A DNA stretch of 64,000 nt from Chamaecrista fasciculata (Eukaryota; Streptophyta; Magnoliopsida; Fabales; Fabaceae), in assembly GCA_003254925.1 (NCBI GenBank), contig QANZ01028759.1:45964-109963 (forward strand), given 5' to 3'. Below, piece after piece: positions 1 through 10,519 of this stretch (positions are counted from its first letter, which is position 1; each line of letters starts with the position of its first letter). The notes beneath the pieces are model-generated. The model searched no databases. It was not told the origin of the DNA and saw only the letters and a list, made by a program, of their open reading frames with translations. A program made the translations under genes and the position numbers.

Positions 1-266
1 ATGAAGTAATTAAGGAGAAAAAGCAAGGGGAAAAATACAGAGAACATGGAAAATGTAGTCAAATATTCATAACTGCATGCTATTAACCATAATACATAAT
101 TGTGGATATGCTTGTATATATATAATCTTGCCAAGCATTTTTTGGCAGAGAGAGTATAATAATAATGACCATTAATTTGATATATATATATATCTATACT
201 ATATGAATATATAATTGTTGTCTTACCCTTTAATTTAATTAAGTCTCTCTTGTTAACAATATGCAG
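1..266 (+). other. Intron 2 (part) of the FUL-like MADS gene
   Basis: AT-rich DNA with TA runs (about 176-195), ending in the acceptor TGCAG before 267. No coding signal is seen; the gene's MADS-domain exon must lie further upstream. Confidence 0.6.
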
Positions 267-1016
267 GGAGACTGGCCCTTGGAATTATTTAAGCTCACTT
301 CTAGAGTTGAAGTCTTGGAGAAGAACATAAGGTAAACTAATTCACAATATCCCCTAATGCCATGAAAAGAATGAGATTTAACTTACAGCGTCTGGAATTA
401 ATGTTATAGGAACTATATAGGAGAAGATCTGGACCCCTTGAGTTTTAGAGAGCTACAGAATTTGGAGCACCAGCTTGACAATGCTCTAAGGCGAATTCGG
501 ACAAGAAAGGTACGTGAATATGTATATATATATTTCCTATTGACAATTAATAATTATATATATTCAACTCACTGGTCGATCATGATTTGTGCAGACCTTA
601 ATCATGAATGAGTCCATCTCAGAGAAGCAGAAAAAGGTACAGTGCGAATGAATTATTGGCTCGATTAAGGGTATTGTTAGCCAATTAATATGCATGCATG
701 ATAGATACGAAAATTGAATTTTAGATATTATTATTAGAAGATTCACAGTTTCATTAAGCAATCAAATGAAAGAGTTTAATTAAAGACACATGTATGTTGA
801 ATCATATCGTTGAAATTAAAAGAAACAAGTTAGTTTAATTGTAATTACCCGTGTCAGAAGGAAGCAAATCCTACTACATTCCTATGAGTAAATGAAAAGC
901 TTAATTAATTAATTGTGCGGCTAATGGTTAATTTGTATTTGATATTTGACAGACAAGGAGGTTGCAGGATCAAAACAGCATTCTAGCGAGGAAGGTATAT
1001 ATCTATGAAGCTATAT

Positions 1017-1055
<39 letters not shown>

Positions 1056-1486
1056 ATGTAAGCTAATGATCAGAATTCTAATTCACGTATGGTGTTTCAT
1101 TAATTTGGTGAATATATGTTTGATGAGAATTAATGTACGTAGATGAAAGAGAAGGAAAAGGAGAAGGAGAAATCAGGGATGGTTGTCGAAGAAGCCCTAG
1201 GCCTAGGCGGCCAAAATCCATTCAACTTCACGTTATCTCCACCACACCCACTACTTCCTACTCATCATCATACTCTCAGGTAAAATATATATATATTTAT
1301 ATAGTTTATGTTTAAGATATATGTAAAGATTGATGAGAAAAGTGTAAAGAAAAAATGGTATGCAGTGAAACTTTGGAAGCAAGTGGAGGAGTAGAGGATG
1401 GTGAAGCTCAAGATGGTCCCAGAAACAGCATCGTCATGCCACCATGGATGCAGTTCCATATGATGAATCGATCGATGACTAGTTGA
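267..1486 (+). CDS. AP1/FRUITFULL-clade MIKC MADS-box transcription factor, 3' part (exons 3-8)
   Basis: Six exons can be spliced: 267-331 (65 nt), 410-509 (100), 595-636 (42), 953-994 (42), 1143-1279 (137) and 1366-1486 with stop TGA. All have GT/AG borders, and the 65/100/42/42 lengths are typical for the K-box exons of the family. The K-box reads [20 protein letters not shown], diagnostic of the SQUA/AP1/FUL clade; the C-terminus carries MPPWM, the FUL-type motif, rather than an AP1 farnesylation motif. The product would be a nuclear DNA-binding factor acting as a dimer or tetramer with SEP proteins in floral-meristem or fruit development (family knowledge). The MADS domain and I region lie upstream of the window, so the gene is partial only because of the window edge. 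It faces the SEP-type gene at 10299-19362. AGL79-like versus FUL-like cannot be decided here. Confidence 0.9.
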
Positions 1487-1691
1487 CTATAGAGTAGTAC
1501 AGACTCAAATATCATCACTCTGCTAAGTTTAAAGTTTATGATATAAAATATATGTACATGATGGAAGAATCTACACTAATATATACATATACACGTAGGT
1601 GTACTTTGAATTAAACAACTGCATATTTTGTTGAATTGGCTGTGCCCTTTATATATATTATTGGAAAATGAAAGCCTCTTCTATTTGCATG

Positions 1692-1728
<37 letters not shown>

Positions 1729-2036
1729 GGGTTTGGATTTTTATTCAAATTGGAAAACCCAGACAGAAAAAGGTGGTTTATGACGTTTAGAGTTTGTTTG
1801 AGATTGTTGTTTAATTTTAATCAATAATTTGGAAAAGAAGAAATAGATCTATTTCAACTCGACGTGTTTAGTTATAAGCTTTCCATTAAGGCTCTGTTCG
1901 TTTGCGCTTATAATAAAATCTGCTCTGATTATTATTTGTGTATTGGTGTTTGAATGAAAGTTGATTATTTGGTGTGAAATTATTGAAATGGGTATGTAAC
2001 GATTGTGGTCGGTAAATAAAAGGGTAATGAAATTGA
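1487..2036. other. 3' flank of FUL-like gene, no gene seen
   Basis: AT-rich, with a TA microsatellite at about 1697-1722. It ends at the 9-bp target duplication of the MULE-like element. The short ORF on the minus strand here has no recognisable family and lies partly in transposon TIR. Confidence 0.5.
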
Positions 2037-2045
2037 TAAATTATA

Positions 2046-3625
2046 GGGTAAAATACAGGAAAGGTACATGTGGTTTGGCCTAATCTCACTTTGATGACGT
2101 GTGGTTTCAAAAGTTGCACATTAGGTACCTGTGTGTTTCGCCGTTAAACAGAAGCAGTACTTATGTAATTTTCCGTTAAATTTGAAAAAAAAACGCATGT
2201 GAGAGGTATGTGCGCAACTCTTTGACGTTTTAAACCATTTGAAACTCTAATAAGGCTTCATTTCCATCCATTTTCTTCACCTTTATCCATTCTCTTCATC
2301 TGTGCAGCTTTAAGTCTAAAATCCCCAACTCTTTGGTCTTTATTTTCTCCATTTTCTTCATCTATTTCCTTAGACGACTTCATGGCAACTGCTACACATT
2401 CATCTTCAACTTCATCATCTTCATTTCGTGGTCGCAGGATTCGTTGTCGCTGTGGTGAGTATGTAGTCATGCGTTCATCTTGGAAACCTTGCTCTTTTGG
2501 AAGGCGATTTTGGACTTGCTCGAAGTATCAGGTGTGTAGAAATTTGTTATTTGGTAGTTTGTTGTATTTCTGATTAAGTTAATGGTTTGTTCCATTTCAA
2601 GCTTTGCAGCCTTATCAATGTGGTTTTTTTTATTGGATTGATGAACCAACATGCCCAGCGGCCGTGAATTTGGACAAAAGGTTCAAGCAAAAAATTGTCA
2701 AGTTTGAAGCTGAAATCAAGGAGTTGAAGACAAATGAAAGCATGATGAAGACAAATAAGAGGCAGAAAAATTTAGTGCAAATGTTGTTAGGATCTTGGGT
2801 GTTTTTCCTGTTGATTACTCTCTTTGTACTTTGGGGAGCAAAGTTTGGAAGAAATGACAATTATTTGCCTTATTAGTAAATTAATGTATTTGCAATTAGA
2901 TTATGTGTTTGGTTATGTTTATGGAAGTTTGTAAGAAATGACAATTTTTTGCCTTACCTTTATTAATGGAAATTTGTTATGTTTTTCAATCTTATTCTTG
3001 AATCTTGTTAAGTTTATGTGTTTACTGGAGATGTGGAAAAATTAGGCTGTGAAAAAGGGTCAAAAAATGTGAAAAAATGGTGGGGAAGAGTTGTGAACAA
3101 GCACAAAAAATAGAGATTGGTTGTAGTTGACAAAGAAGTTTGGTTCTTTGTTTTGACAACATGAAAATGACCAAACTGACCACAATTTGTGCCACATTCA
3201 ATAACCTGTGTGCACAATCCATACATCCAAACATGCATCTATAAAATGCCATGAGTAATCATCCAAATATATTTAAGATTGATTGTCAATAGTCATAAAC
3301 AACATAAGTACAATAACATTCATGAGTAACACAAGTAAACAAAATACAATCAAAATATGAAGCTAATCTGTATTTCAAGCTTCAGCAAAACCACAGGTAC
3401 CTAATGTGCAACTTTTGAAACCACAAGTACTGCTTTTTCTGTCAAAATTTTAACGGAAAATTACACAAGTACTGCTTTTTCTGTCAAAATTTTAACGGAA
3501 AATTACACAAGTACTGCTTCTATTTAACGGCGAAACATACAGGTACCTAATGTGCAACTTTTGAAACCACACACCACAAAAGTGAGATTAGGCCAAACCA
3601 CAGGTACCTTTCCTGTATTTTACCC
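2046..3625 (+). mobile_element. Mutator-like (MULE) element carrying a GRF zinc-finger gene
   Basis: The element begins GGGTAAAATACAGGAAAGG (2046) and ends with the reverse complement, CCTTTCCTGTATTTTACCC (3625). It is flanked by a perfect 9-bp direct repeat TAAATTATA at 2037-2045 and 3626-3634. The terminal inverted repeats extend roughly 140 bp inwards (to about 2180 and from about 3480). Near the right end a ~42 bp segment is repeated in tandem (about 3427-3510). Long TIRs with a 9-bp duplication are the hallmark of MULEs. No transposase is present, so it is non-autonomous. The only intact gene inside is the GRF-type zinc-finger protein at 2382-2876. Confidence 0.85.
2382..2876 (+). CDS. 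GRF-type zinc finger protein with C-terminal membrane segment (MULE cargo)
   Basis: Two exons, 2382-2531 (50 codons) and 2610-2876, joined in frame at CAG|GTGTG and TTGCAG|CC, give 138 residues. The N-terminus is Ser/Thr-rich; the GRF zinc finger spans about residues 20-60 with CRCG (C22, C24), GRRFWTC (C46) and CGFFYW (C54). It is followed by a Lys/Glu-rich coiled coil (about 72-102) and a hydrophobic helix (about 105-127), the layout of the multicopy plant GRF proteins of the At1g43920/At4g04775 type, whose function is unknown. It sits wholly between the TIRs of a MULE, so it is best read as transposon cargo or a captured host gene. Whether it is expressed cannot be told. Confidence 0.7.
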
Positions 3626-3628
3626 TAA

Positions 3629-3920
3629 ATTATATAGGGATAGAAATGAAAGAAAAAGTTGAAAAAAGTAAAATGTGATTTGATTATAATCAAAGTGTGT
3701 TTGGATGTGATTGTTGCTTAAAAAAAATCAAATTATGTCACTATTTGCCTTGGAAAGCGTGAGATTATGATTATAATCATACGCAACTTTAGATGTGATT
3801 ATTTTGTTTGGTCGATCGAACTCATTTTTGCCTATACAATAGTAGACCGAAATGACTAAAATGTAGCAGGTTTTCAAATCAGGCCCGACATTCGGTGGAC
3901 TATCCACCGTTTAGCACAAA
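3629..3920. other. Right flank of MULE, AT-rich, no gene
   Basis: AT-rich DNA with several copies of GATTATAATCA-like words, matching 6976-7267 in the second unit with a few changes. No coding signal. Confidence 0.4.
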
Positions 3921-3972
3921 ATGGGAGAGAAAATTAAAAAAAAAATGACACAGCCAAAAAAAAAAAAAACTC

Positions 3973-4250
3973 AAATGTTCACGTCCTTCAACCTTGTCAA
4001 CACTTCCTTGCCTTCTTCCTCCGCGGAAATCTCCGATCACTCAACCACCGTCGTCACTACAACGTCGTATCCTCCGTCTGCAAGCGATTTCTCTCCATCA
4101 TCAATGCCCTTCATTCCTCCCTCACCATTCTCAACTCTTCGATTCCCTTCCTCGCCACTTCCTTCGGTTTCCCGTCATCAATTCCATCTTTCTCAGTCAC
4201 TTCCGCGGCAACACCAATTCCGTTCTTCGTCTAATTTCGAGATCTGGATG
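3973..4250 (+). pseudogene. F-box/LRR-like gene fragment, frameshifted (copy 1)
   Basis: A GC-richer block of ~280 bp stands out from the AT-rich surroundings. In one frame it reads SSVCKRFLSIINALHSSLTI, like the F-box/LRR segment in which VCKRF is followed by a Leu/Ser-rich helix; after a frame change it continues SHFRGNTNSVLRLISRS, like the first LRR of that family. No full ORF joins them, so I read it as a broken fragment. The longest open frame here (112 residues, Ser/Pro-rich) looks like a by-product. An identical copy lies at about 7320-7597. Confidence 0.4.
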
Positions 4251-4259
4251 ATGATTTAA

Positions 4260-5546
4260 TTAAGGAGATGACATTGGTGCAATGGTTGAAATGCAAAAAG
4301 GTATGATTTTAAGAATTAAGGGAGGAATTTGGATTAGTGGTGGCGAGAGAGTGAAGCTTGAAGGCATTGAATGCCCAATAATGCCACTAATTCATAAAGC
4401 CAGCAATCAATATTGTAATTTTTCTTTTTTTGAGGATAAACATAACGAACCTTTAGCTTAATTTTCAATTTATCACTCATGATAGGATTTCCAGAAACCT
4501 AAGCCATAGAAGCTTCGAGAAATTTTTACTCATCAGAATCTGCGTAGTGAAAAGACAGAGAGCTAAGTTAGACGGAATCCGGCGTCGGAGATTACAAAGA
4601 TTGCGGCGGAATCCGGTGGCGGTGGAGGTGAAAACGGCATCGGAAGGTGGCGGAGGTGCTTCTTCATCGTCATAGAGATTAAAATTTCAATTTAGCCAAA
4701 ATTTCAATTTCAATCCTAAACATTTGGGAAAAATTTCAATTTCAATCCTAAACTATTTGGACAAAATAACAATTTGGCCCAATATTGAGGTAAATGACTA
4801 TTTTGCTCATATGATGGGTGATTGATTGTATTAGAGTATAGGTAATTATAAGTATATGTAGGGGTAGAAGTGTAATTGGGTGTGTTTGATTATAAAAAAA
4901 TTAAGATTATAATTTAATTAGATAAAAAGCGGAAACAAACATGCTTATCACGAATATAATTAGAACCTAAACAAACTGGGCCTAAGATACAGAGTGTAAT
5001 ATAATATTCTTTTTCTGGTATTGTGCAGTTTTCTGTTTAAGGAGTTTCTCTAATTAGTTTGGTTAAAATAAAATGTAAGGAGTCCTATTTAAACTTTTAA
5101 GTCATGTACAATTTATTTTCTTGAACTTTAAAATAAATCCTATTTATGTTATTTTAAAGTTCAAGAAAAAAAAATTGATCCCATTTTGACGTATTAACTA
5201 CGTTTGGCCTAAAACTTTTATTTGATCCCATTTTGTTATATTTTCTGGTTAAATGAATTAACATTTTTTTTTGGCTATAATAACATAATATATTAAAGTC
5301 CATGCATGTAGGAAGATAATCCAAATGAAATAAGCATCCCATGAAAAAGAAACAAGAAAAGCAGTCCTAGCGATTTAGAAAATGGAAGCAGTCCTAAACG
5401 ATAGCGCCGAAGAGGAATAAGCTAAGGGAATCGACGATGAGAGACGAACAGTAGTATAGAGAATGTGGCCTTAATATATAACATTTCTTCCACTCTAGGA
5501 AGCATGGACACTTCATTTTGAGGGCGTGTCGCCGTATCAGACACGT
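4260..5546. other. Non-coding part of duplicated unit 1
   Basis: This segment contains a GC-rich patch (about 4560-4670), repeated phrases of the AATTTCAATTTCAATCCTAAAC type, and a hairpin at about 5117-5167 with arms TTGAACTTTAAAATAA. No credible gene is seen. It is repeated essentially unchanged in unit 2. Confidence 0.5.
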
Positions 5547-5547
5547 N
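5547..5547. other. Single unresolved base at the duplication junction
   Basis: One N separates the end of unit 1 (GACACGT) from the start of unit 2, which begins part-way inside the MULE left TIR. The second unit therefore lacks the outer ~115 bp of that TIR. The N probably stands for unresolved or collapsed sequence rather than one base. Confidence 0.6.
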
Positions 5548-5769
5548 CTTATATAATTTTCCGTTAAATTTGAAAAAAAAAACGCATGTGAGAGGTATGT
5601 GCGCAGCTCTTTGACGTTTTAAACCATTTGAAACTCTAATAAGGCTTCATTTCCATCCATTTTCTTCACCTTTATCCATTCTCTTCTTCTGCGCAGCTTT
5701 AAGTCTAGAATCCCCAACTCTTTGGTCTTTATTTTCTCCATTTTCTTCATCTATTTCCTTAGACGACTT

Positions 5770-6264
5770 CATGGCAACTGCTGCACATTCATCTTCAACT
5801 TCATCATCTTCATTTCGTGGTCGCAGGATTCGTTGTGGCTGTGGTGAGTATGTAGTCATGCGTTCATCTTGGAAACCTTGCTCTTTTGGAAGGCGATTTT
5901 GGACTTGCCCGAAGTATTAGGTGTGTAGAAATTTGTTATTTGGTAGTTTGTTGTATTTCTGATTAAGTTAATGGTTTGTTCCATTTCAAGCTTTACAGTC
6001 TTATCTAATGCTGTTTTTTTGATTGGATTGATGAACCAACATGCCCACGCGGCCGTGAATTTGGACAAAAGGTTCAAGAAAAAATTGTCAAGTTTGAAGC
6101 TGAAATCAAGGAGTTGAAGACAAATGAAAGCATGATGAAGACAAATAAGAGGCAGAAAATTTAGTGCAAATGTTGTTAGGATCTTGGGTGTTTTTTCTGT
6201 TGATTACTCTCTTTGTACTTTGGGGAGCAAAGTTTGGAAGAAATGACAATTATTTGCCTTATTA
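5770..6264 (+). pseudogene. GRF zinc finger gene, disabled second copy
   Basis: This parallels the intact copy at 2382-2876. The reading frame starts MATAAHSSSTSSSSFRGRR and keeps GRRFWTCPKY, but the last codon of exon 1, CAG in copy 1, is TAG here, a stop exactly at the splice junction. In the second exon, bases around the CGFFYW segment are changed and shifted, and a lost A in the run before TTTAGTGC brings a further frame change. It still encodes the ancestral-looking CPKY where copy 1 has CSKY. Confidence 0.75.
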
Positions 6265-7319
6265 GCAAATTAATGTATTTGCAATTAGATTATGTGTTTG
6301 GTTATGTTTATGGAAGTTTGTAAGAAATGATAATTTTTTGCCTTACCTTTATTAATGGAAATTTGTTATGTTTTTCAATCTTATTCTTGATTCTTGTTAA
6401 GTTTATGTGTTTACTGGAGATGTGGAAAGATTAGGATGTGAAAAAGGGTCAAAAAATGTGAAAAAATGGTGGGGAAGAGTTGTGAACAAGCACAAAAAAT
6501 GGAGATTGGTTGTAGTTGACAAAGAAGTTTGGTTCTTTGTTTTGAAAACATGAAAATGACCAAACTGACCACAATTTGTGCCATAATCAATAACCTGTGT
6601 GCACAATTCAAACATCCAAACATGCATCTATAAAATGCCATGAGTAATCATCCAAATATATTTAAAATTGATTGTCAATAGTCATAAACAACATAAGTAC
6701 AATAACATCCATGAGTAACACAAGTAAACAAAATACAATCAAAATATGAAGCTAATCTGTATTTCAAGCTTCAGCAAAACCACAGGTACCTAATGTGTAA
6801 CTTTTAAAACCACAAGTACTGCTTTTTCTGTCAAAATTTTAACGGAAAATTACACAAGTACTGCTTCTGTTTAACGACGAAACATACAGGTACCTAATGT
6901 GCAACTTTTGAAACCACACGTAACAAAAGTGAGATTAGGCCAAACTACAGGTACCTTTCCTGTATTTTACCCTAAATTATATAGGGATAGAAATGAAAGA
7001 AAAAGTTGAAAAAAAGTAAAATGTAATTTGATTATAATCAAAGTGTGTTTGGATATGATTGTTGCTTAAAAAAAATCAAATTATGTCACTGTTTGCCTTG
7101 AAAAGCGTGAGATTATGATTATAATAATACGCAACTTTAGATGTGATTATTTTGTTTGGTCGATCGAACTCATTTTTGCCTACAAAATAGTAGACCGAAA
7201 TGACTAAAATGTAGCAGGTTTTCAAATCAGGCCCGACATTCGGTGGAGTATCCACCGTTTAGCACAAAATGGGAGAGAAAATTAAAAAAAAATGACACAG
7301 AGCCAAAAAAAAAAAACTC

Positions 7320-7597
7320 AAATGTTCACGTCCTTCAACCTTGTCAACACTTCCTTGCCTTCTTCCTCCGCGGAAATCTCCGATCACTCAACCACCGTCG
7401 TCACTACAACGTCGTATCCTCCGTCTGCAAGCGATTTCTCTCCATCATCAATGCCCTTCATTCCTCCCTCACCATTCTCAACTCTTCGATTCCCTTCCTC
7501 GCCACTTCCTTCGGTTTCCCGTCATCAATTCCATCTTTCTCAGTCACTTCCGCGGCAACACCAATTCCGTTCTTCGTCTAATTTCGAGATCTGGATG
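7320..7597 (+). pseudogene. F-box/LRR-like gene fragment (copy 2)
   Basis: Same block as 3973-4250, carried by the tandem duplication, with the same frame change and no intact ORF. I see no difference from copy 1 within the coding-like part. Confidence 0.4.
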
Positions 7598-8893
7598 ATG
7601 ATTTAATTAAGGAGATGACATTGGTGCAATGGTTGAAATGCAAAAAGGTATGATTTTAAGAATTAAGGGAGGAATTTGGATTAGTGGTGGCGAGAGAGTG
7701 AAGCTTGAAGGCATTGAATGCCCAATAATGCCACTAATTCATAAAGCCAGCAATCAATATTGTAATTTTTCTTTTTTTGAGGATAAACATAACGAACCTT
7801 TAGCTTAATTTTCAATTTATCACTCATGATAGGATTTCCAGAAACCTAAGCCATAGAAGCTTCGAGAAATTTTTACTCATCAGAATCTGCGTAGTGAAAA
7901 GACAGAGAGCTAAGTTAGACGGAATCCGGCGTCGGAGATTACAAAGATTGCGGCGGAATCCGGTGGCGGTGGAGGTGAAAACGGCATCGGAAGGTGGCGG
8001 AGGTGCTTCTTCATCGTCATAGAGATTAAAATTTCAATTTAGCCAAAATTTCAATTTCAATCCTAAACATTTGGGAAAAATTTCAATTTCAATCCTAAAC
8101 TATTTGGACAAAATAACAATTTGGCCCAATATTGAGGTAAATGACTATTTTGCTCATATGATGGGTGATTGATTGTATTAGAGTATAGGTAATTATAAGT
8201 ATATGTAGGGGTAGAAGTGTAATTGGGTGTGTTTGATTATAAAAAAATTAAGATTATAATTTAATTAGATAAAAAGCGGAAACAAACATGCTTATCACGA
8301 ATATAATTAGAACCTAAACAAACTGGGCCTAAGATACAGAGTGTAATATAATATTCTTTTTCTGGTATTGTGCAGTTTTCTGTTTAAGGAGTTTCTCTAA
8401 TTAGTTTGGTTAAAATAAAATGTAAGGAGTCCTATTTAAACTTTTAAGTCATGTACAATTTATTTTCTTGAACTTTAAAATAAATCCTATTTATGTTATT
8501 TTAAAGTTCAAGAAAAAAAAATTGATCCCATTTTGACGTATTAACTACGTTTGGCCTAAAACTTTTATTTGATCCCATTTTGTTATATTTTCTGGTTAAA
8601 TGAATTAACATTTTTTTTTGGCTATAATAACATAATATATTAAAGTCCATGCATGTAGGAAGATAATCCAAATGAAATAAGCATCCCATGAAAAAGAAAC
8701 AAGAAAAGCAGTCCTAGCGATTTAGAAAATGGAAGCAGTCCTAAACGATAGCGCCGAAGAGGAATAAGCTAAGGGAATCGACGATGAGAGACGAACAGTA
8801 GTATAGAGAATGTGGCCTTAATATATAACATTTCTTCCACTCTAGGAAGCATGGACACTTCATTTTGAGGGCGTGTCGCCGTATCAGACACGT

Positions 8894-10298
8894 GTCAGTG
8901 TCCGACACCCGTACGACACCGACACGACACATATTCATAAATTTTAGAATATAAATCAGTTTTTTGTAACTTTAATATGACATACAAGAGAAAATAATAA
9001 TAGATATGACATATATTATGAATAAAAATTGTAATTTTTAAATTTTTCATTAAAAATTATGAATATTTAATTATTTATNACTTCTTATAAAAGAATCTAA
9101 TTTTGATCAAAGTATTATAATGGTCAAAGTGTAAATTTGGTCCTATATCTTTTACTCGGTTCTCAATTTGGTTCTGTATCTTTTTTTGTTGTATTTTTTG
9201 TCTCAAATCTTTGCAAAAGGTTCCATTGTTAGTTTTATCTAACTCAAATATACGAGACCAGTTCTGCACATGATCCAAATAAATGAGACCAAATTGCGAC
9301 CTGACCCAAAGATATTAACCAAAAGTGCAACAAAAGAATATAGGACCGAATTTAAAATTTAAAAAAAGATATGAGAACAAATACACTTTGGCCCATTATT
9401 ATTTTACATTTGCATACCTCAACATAAAAGGATTTTAGAGTTATGAAAACTGTTTGGTAGTAAAATCATAAAAGAACTTCTAATGAGTAAAATTTACAAA
9501 AAGAACAATTTTTACAAATGTCACTATGTCAGCTTCAACTAAGCTTTAATTTTATTTTATTTATTAGATTATTAGATTTTACTTTTTTAAAAGAATACAT
9601 CCAAAACTTATTTAATATATGAAAGTCCTTTTCTTTATAATAAAATGCTTTTCTATTGAAAAAGCGCCCATCCGAACAAGTCAAAAACAAAAGAGCTACA
9701 CATATTGAACTTCAGCATTTAAAGAACAAGGGAATGTGTAGAATATACAAATGAAAAAGAAAAAGATATGGAAAAACGAAAAGAAAAACAGAGTGATACT
9801 ATGTAAAAACTAAAAGGTGAAGTCTTAAAACGAGGGAGGCATGGAGAGTGTAGAGAATGTGGTTATTATAATGAACAGAGCACTCCACCTCTTTGCTTGA
9901 TACATATATATGCATATACGGTACGTGATGAAAGGAATGGAACAATATGTATACAGACATATATATAAAGTAGGCTTCCATTGAAATGAAAGTTCTGTTT
10001 CAAAAAGATCCCCAAATATTAGAACTTCTTACAAGCAAACTGTCTTAATTTTGGCTAAAGGTTCCATTTCCACAGCCAAATGATCATAAGTCAGTGACAG
10101 CTGATTTTATGACAACAAAATAAATTAAACTAGACAAGTTGATATATGAAGATGATGATCGAGATGAAGCATTTACACATTAATTGGCAACACTACCATT
10201 TAAGAAGCACTTTGCATGCATGGCCTCTGTTAGGTGTTTGCATTTATGTGACCAACTAATTAATAATAATTAGAAGCAACTGATCATAATTATTAAAC
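8894..10298. other. Intergenic region between the MADS genes; MITE-like foldback
   Basis: It begins with a GTGTCCGACACCC-type repeat also seen degenerately near 47610. An N lies at 9080. From about 9116 (GGTCAAAGTGTAAATTTGG) to 9393 (ACACTTTGGCCC) the ends are reverse complements with inner GGTCC/GGACC words, a MULE-type MITE; I could not find a clean target duplication. The remaining AT-rich sequence to 10298 has no coding signal and includes the 3' flank of the SEP-type gene. Confidence 0.5.
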
Positions 10299-10464
10299 TC
10301 AGAGCATCCATCCTGGAATGAAGCCATTCACTTGTTGGCCTTGACTTGTACCTCCCATCTGATCTGAAGCTACACCATTGTACCTGCGCATTCAGTACTG
10401 TATCAAAACCCACATTTTGCATGTTAATTAATTAGTTGTTAATTTATACAACAATTTCGCATTC

Positions 10465-10519
<55 letters not shown>

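Larger units (their letters stand above)
2160..5546. repeat. Tandem duplication, unit 1 (~3.39 kb)
   Basis: The sequence from within the MULE left TIR (2160) to GTATCAGACACGT (5546) recurs at 5548-8893. Unit 1 is about 41 bp longer, mainly because of an extra copy of the ~42 bp tandem near 3427-3510. The left halves differ at scattered sites, while the right halves (from about 4000) look identical by eye. A single N at 5547 marks the junction. Confidence 0.9.
5548..8893. repeat. Tandem duplication, unit 2 (~3.35 kb)
   Basis: Second copy of 2160-5546. Its MULE right end is complete (ends about 6972, followed by TAAATTATA as in copy 1), but the left TIR is cut at the N. The right part, including the F-box-like fragment and all downstream repeats, looks identical to unit 1, while the GRF region has accumulated substitutions and disabling changes. 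Unit 2 continues into unique sequence after GACACGT at 8893. Confidence 0.9.

Noticed and set aside
2258-2470. Minus-strand frame antisense to the GRF gene (also 5647-5859)
   Set aside because: Mirror of the Ser-rich coding region and its UTR; open only by composition.
3014-3252. 74-76 residue minus-strand frames downstream of the GRF gene, repeated at 6403-6641
   Set aside because: They overlap in two frames, have no recognisable motifs, and are present only because the whole segment is duplicated inside the transposon.
1886-4990. A larger hAT-like element with CTGTTCGTTTG / AAACAAACTGGGCC ends around the MULE
   Set aside because: The ends are only loosely complementary and no 8-bp duplication was found.
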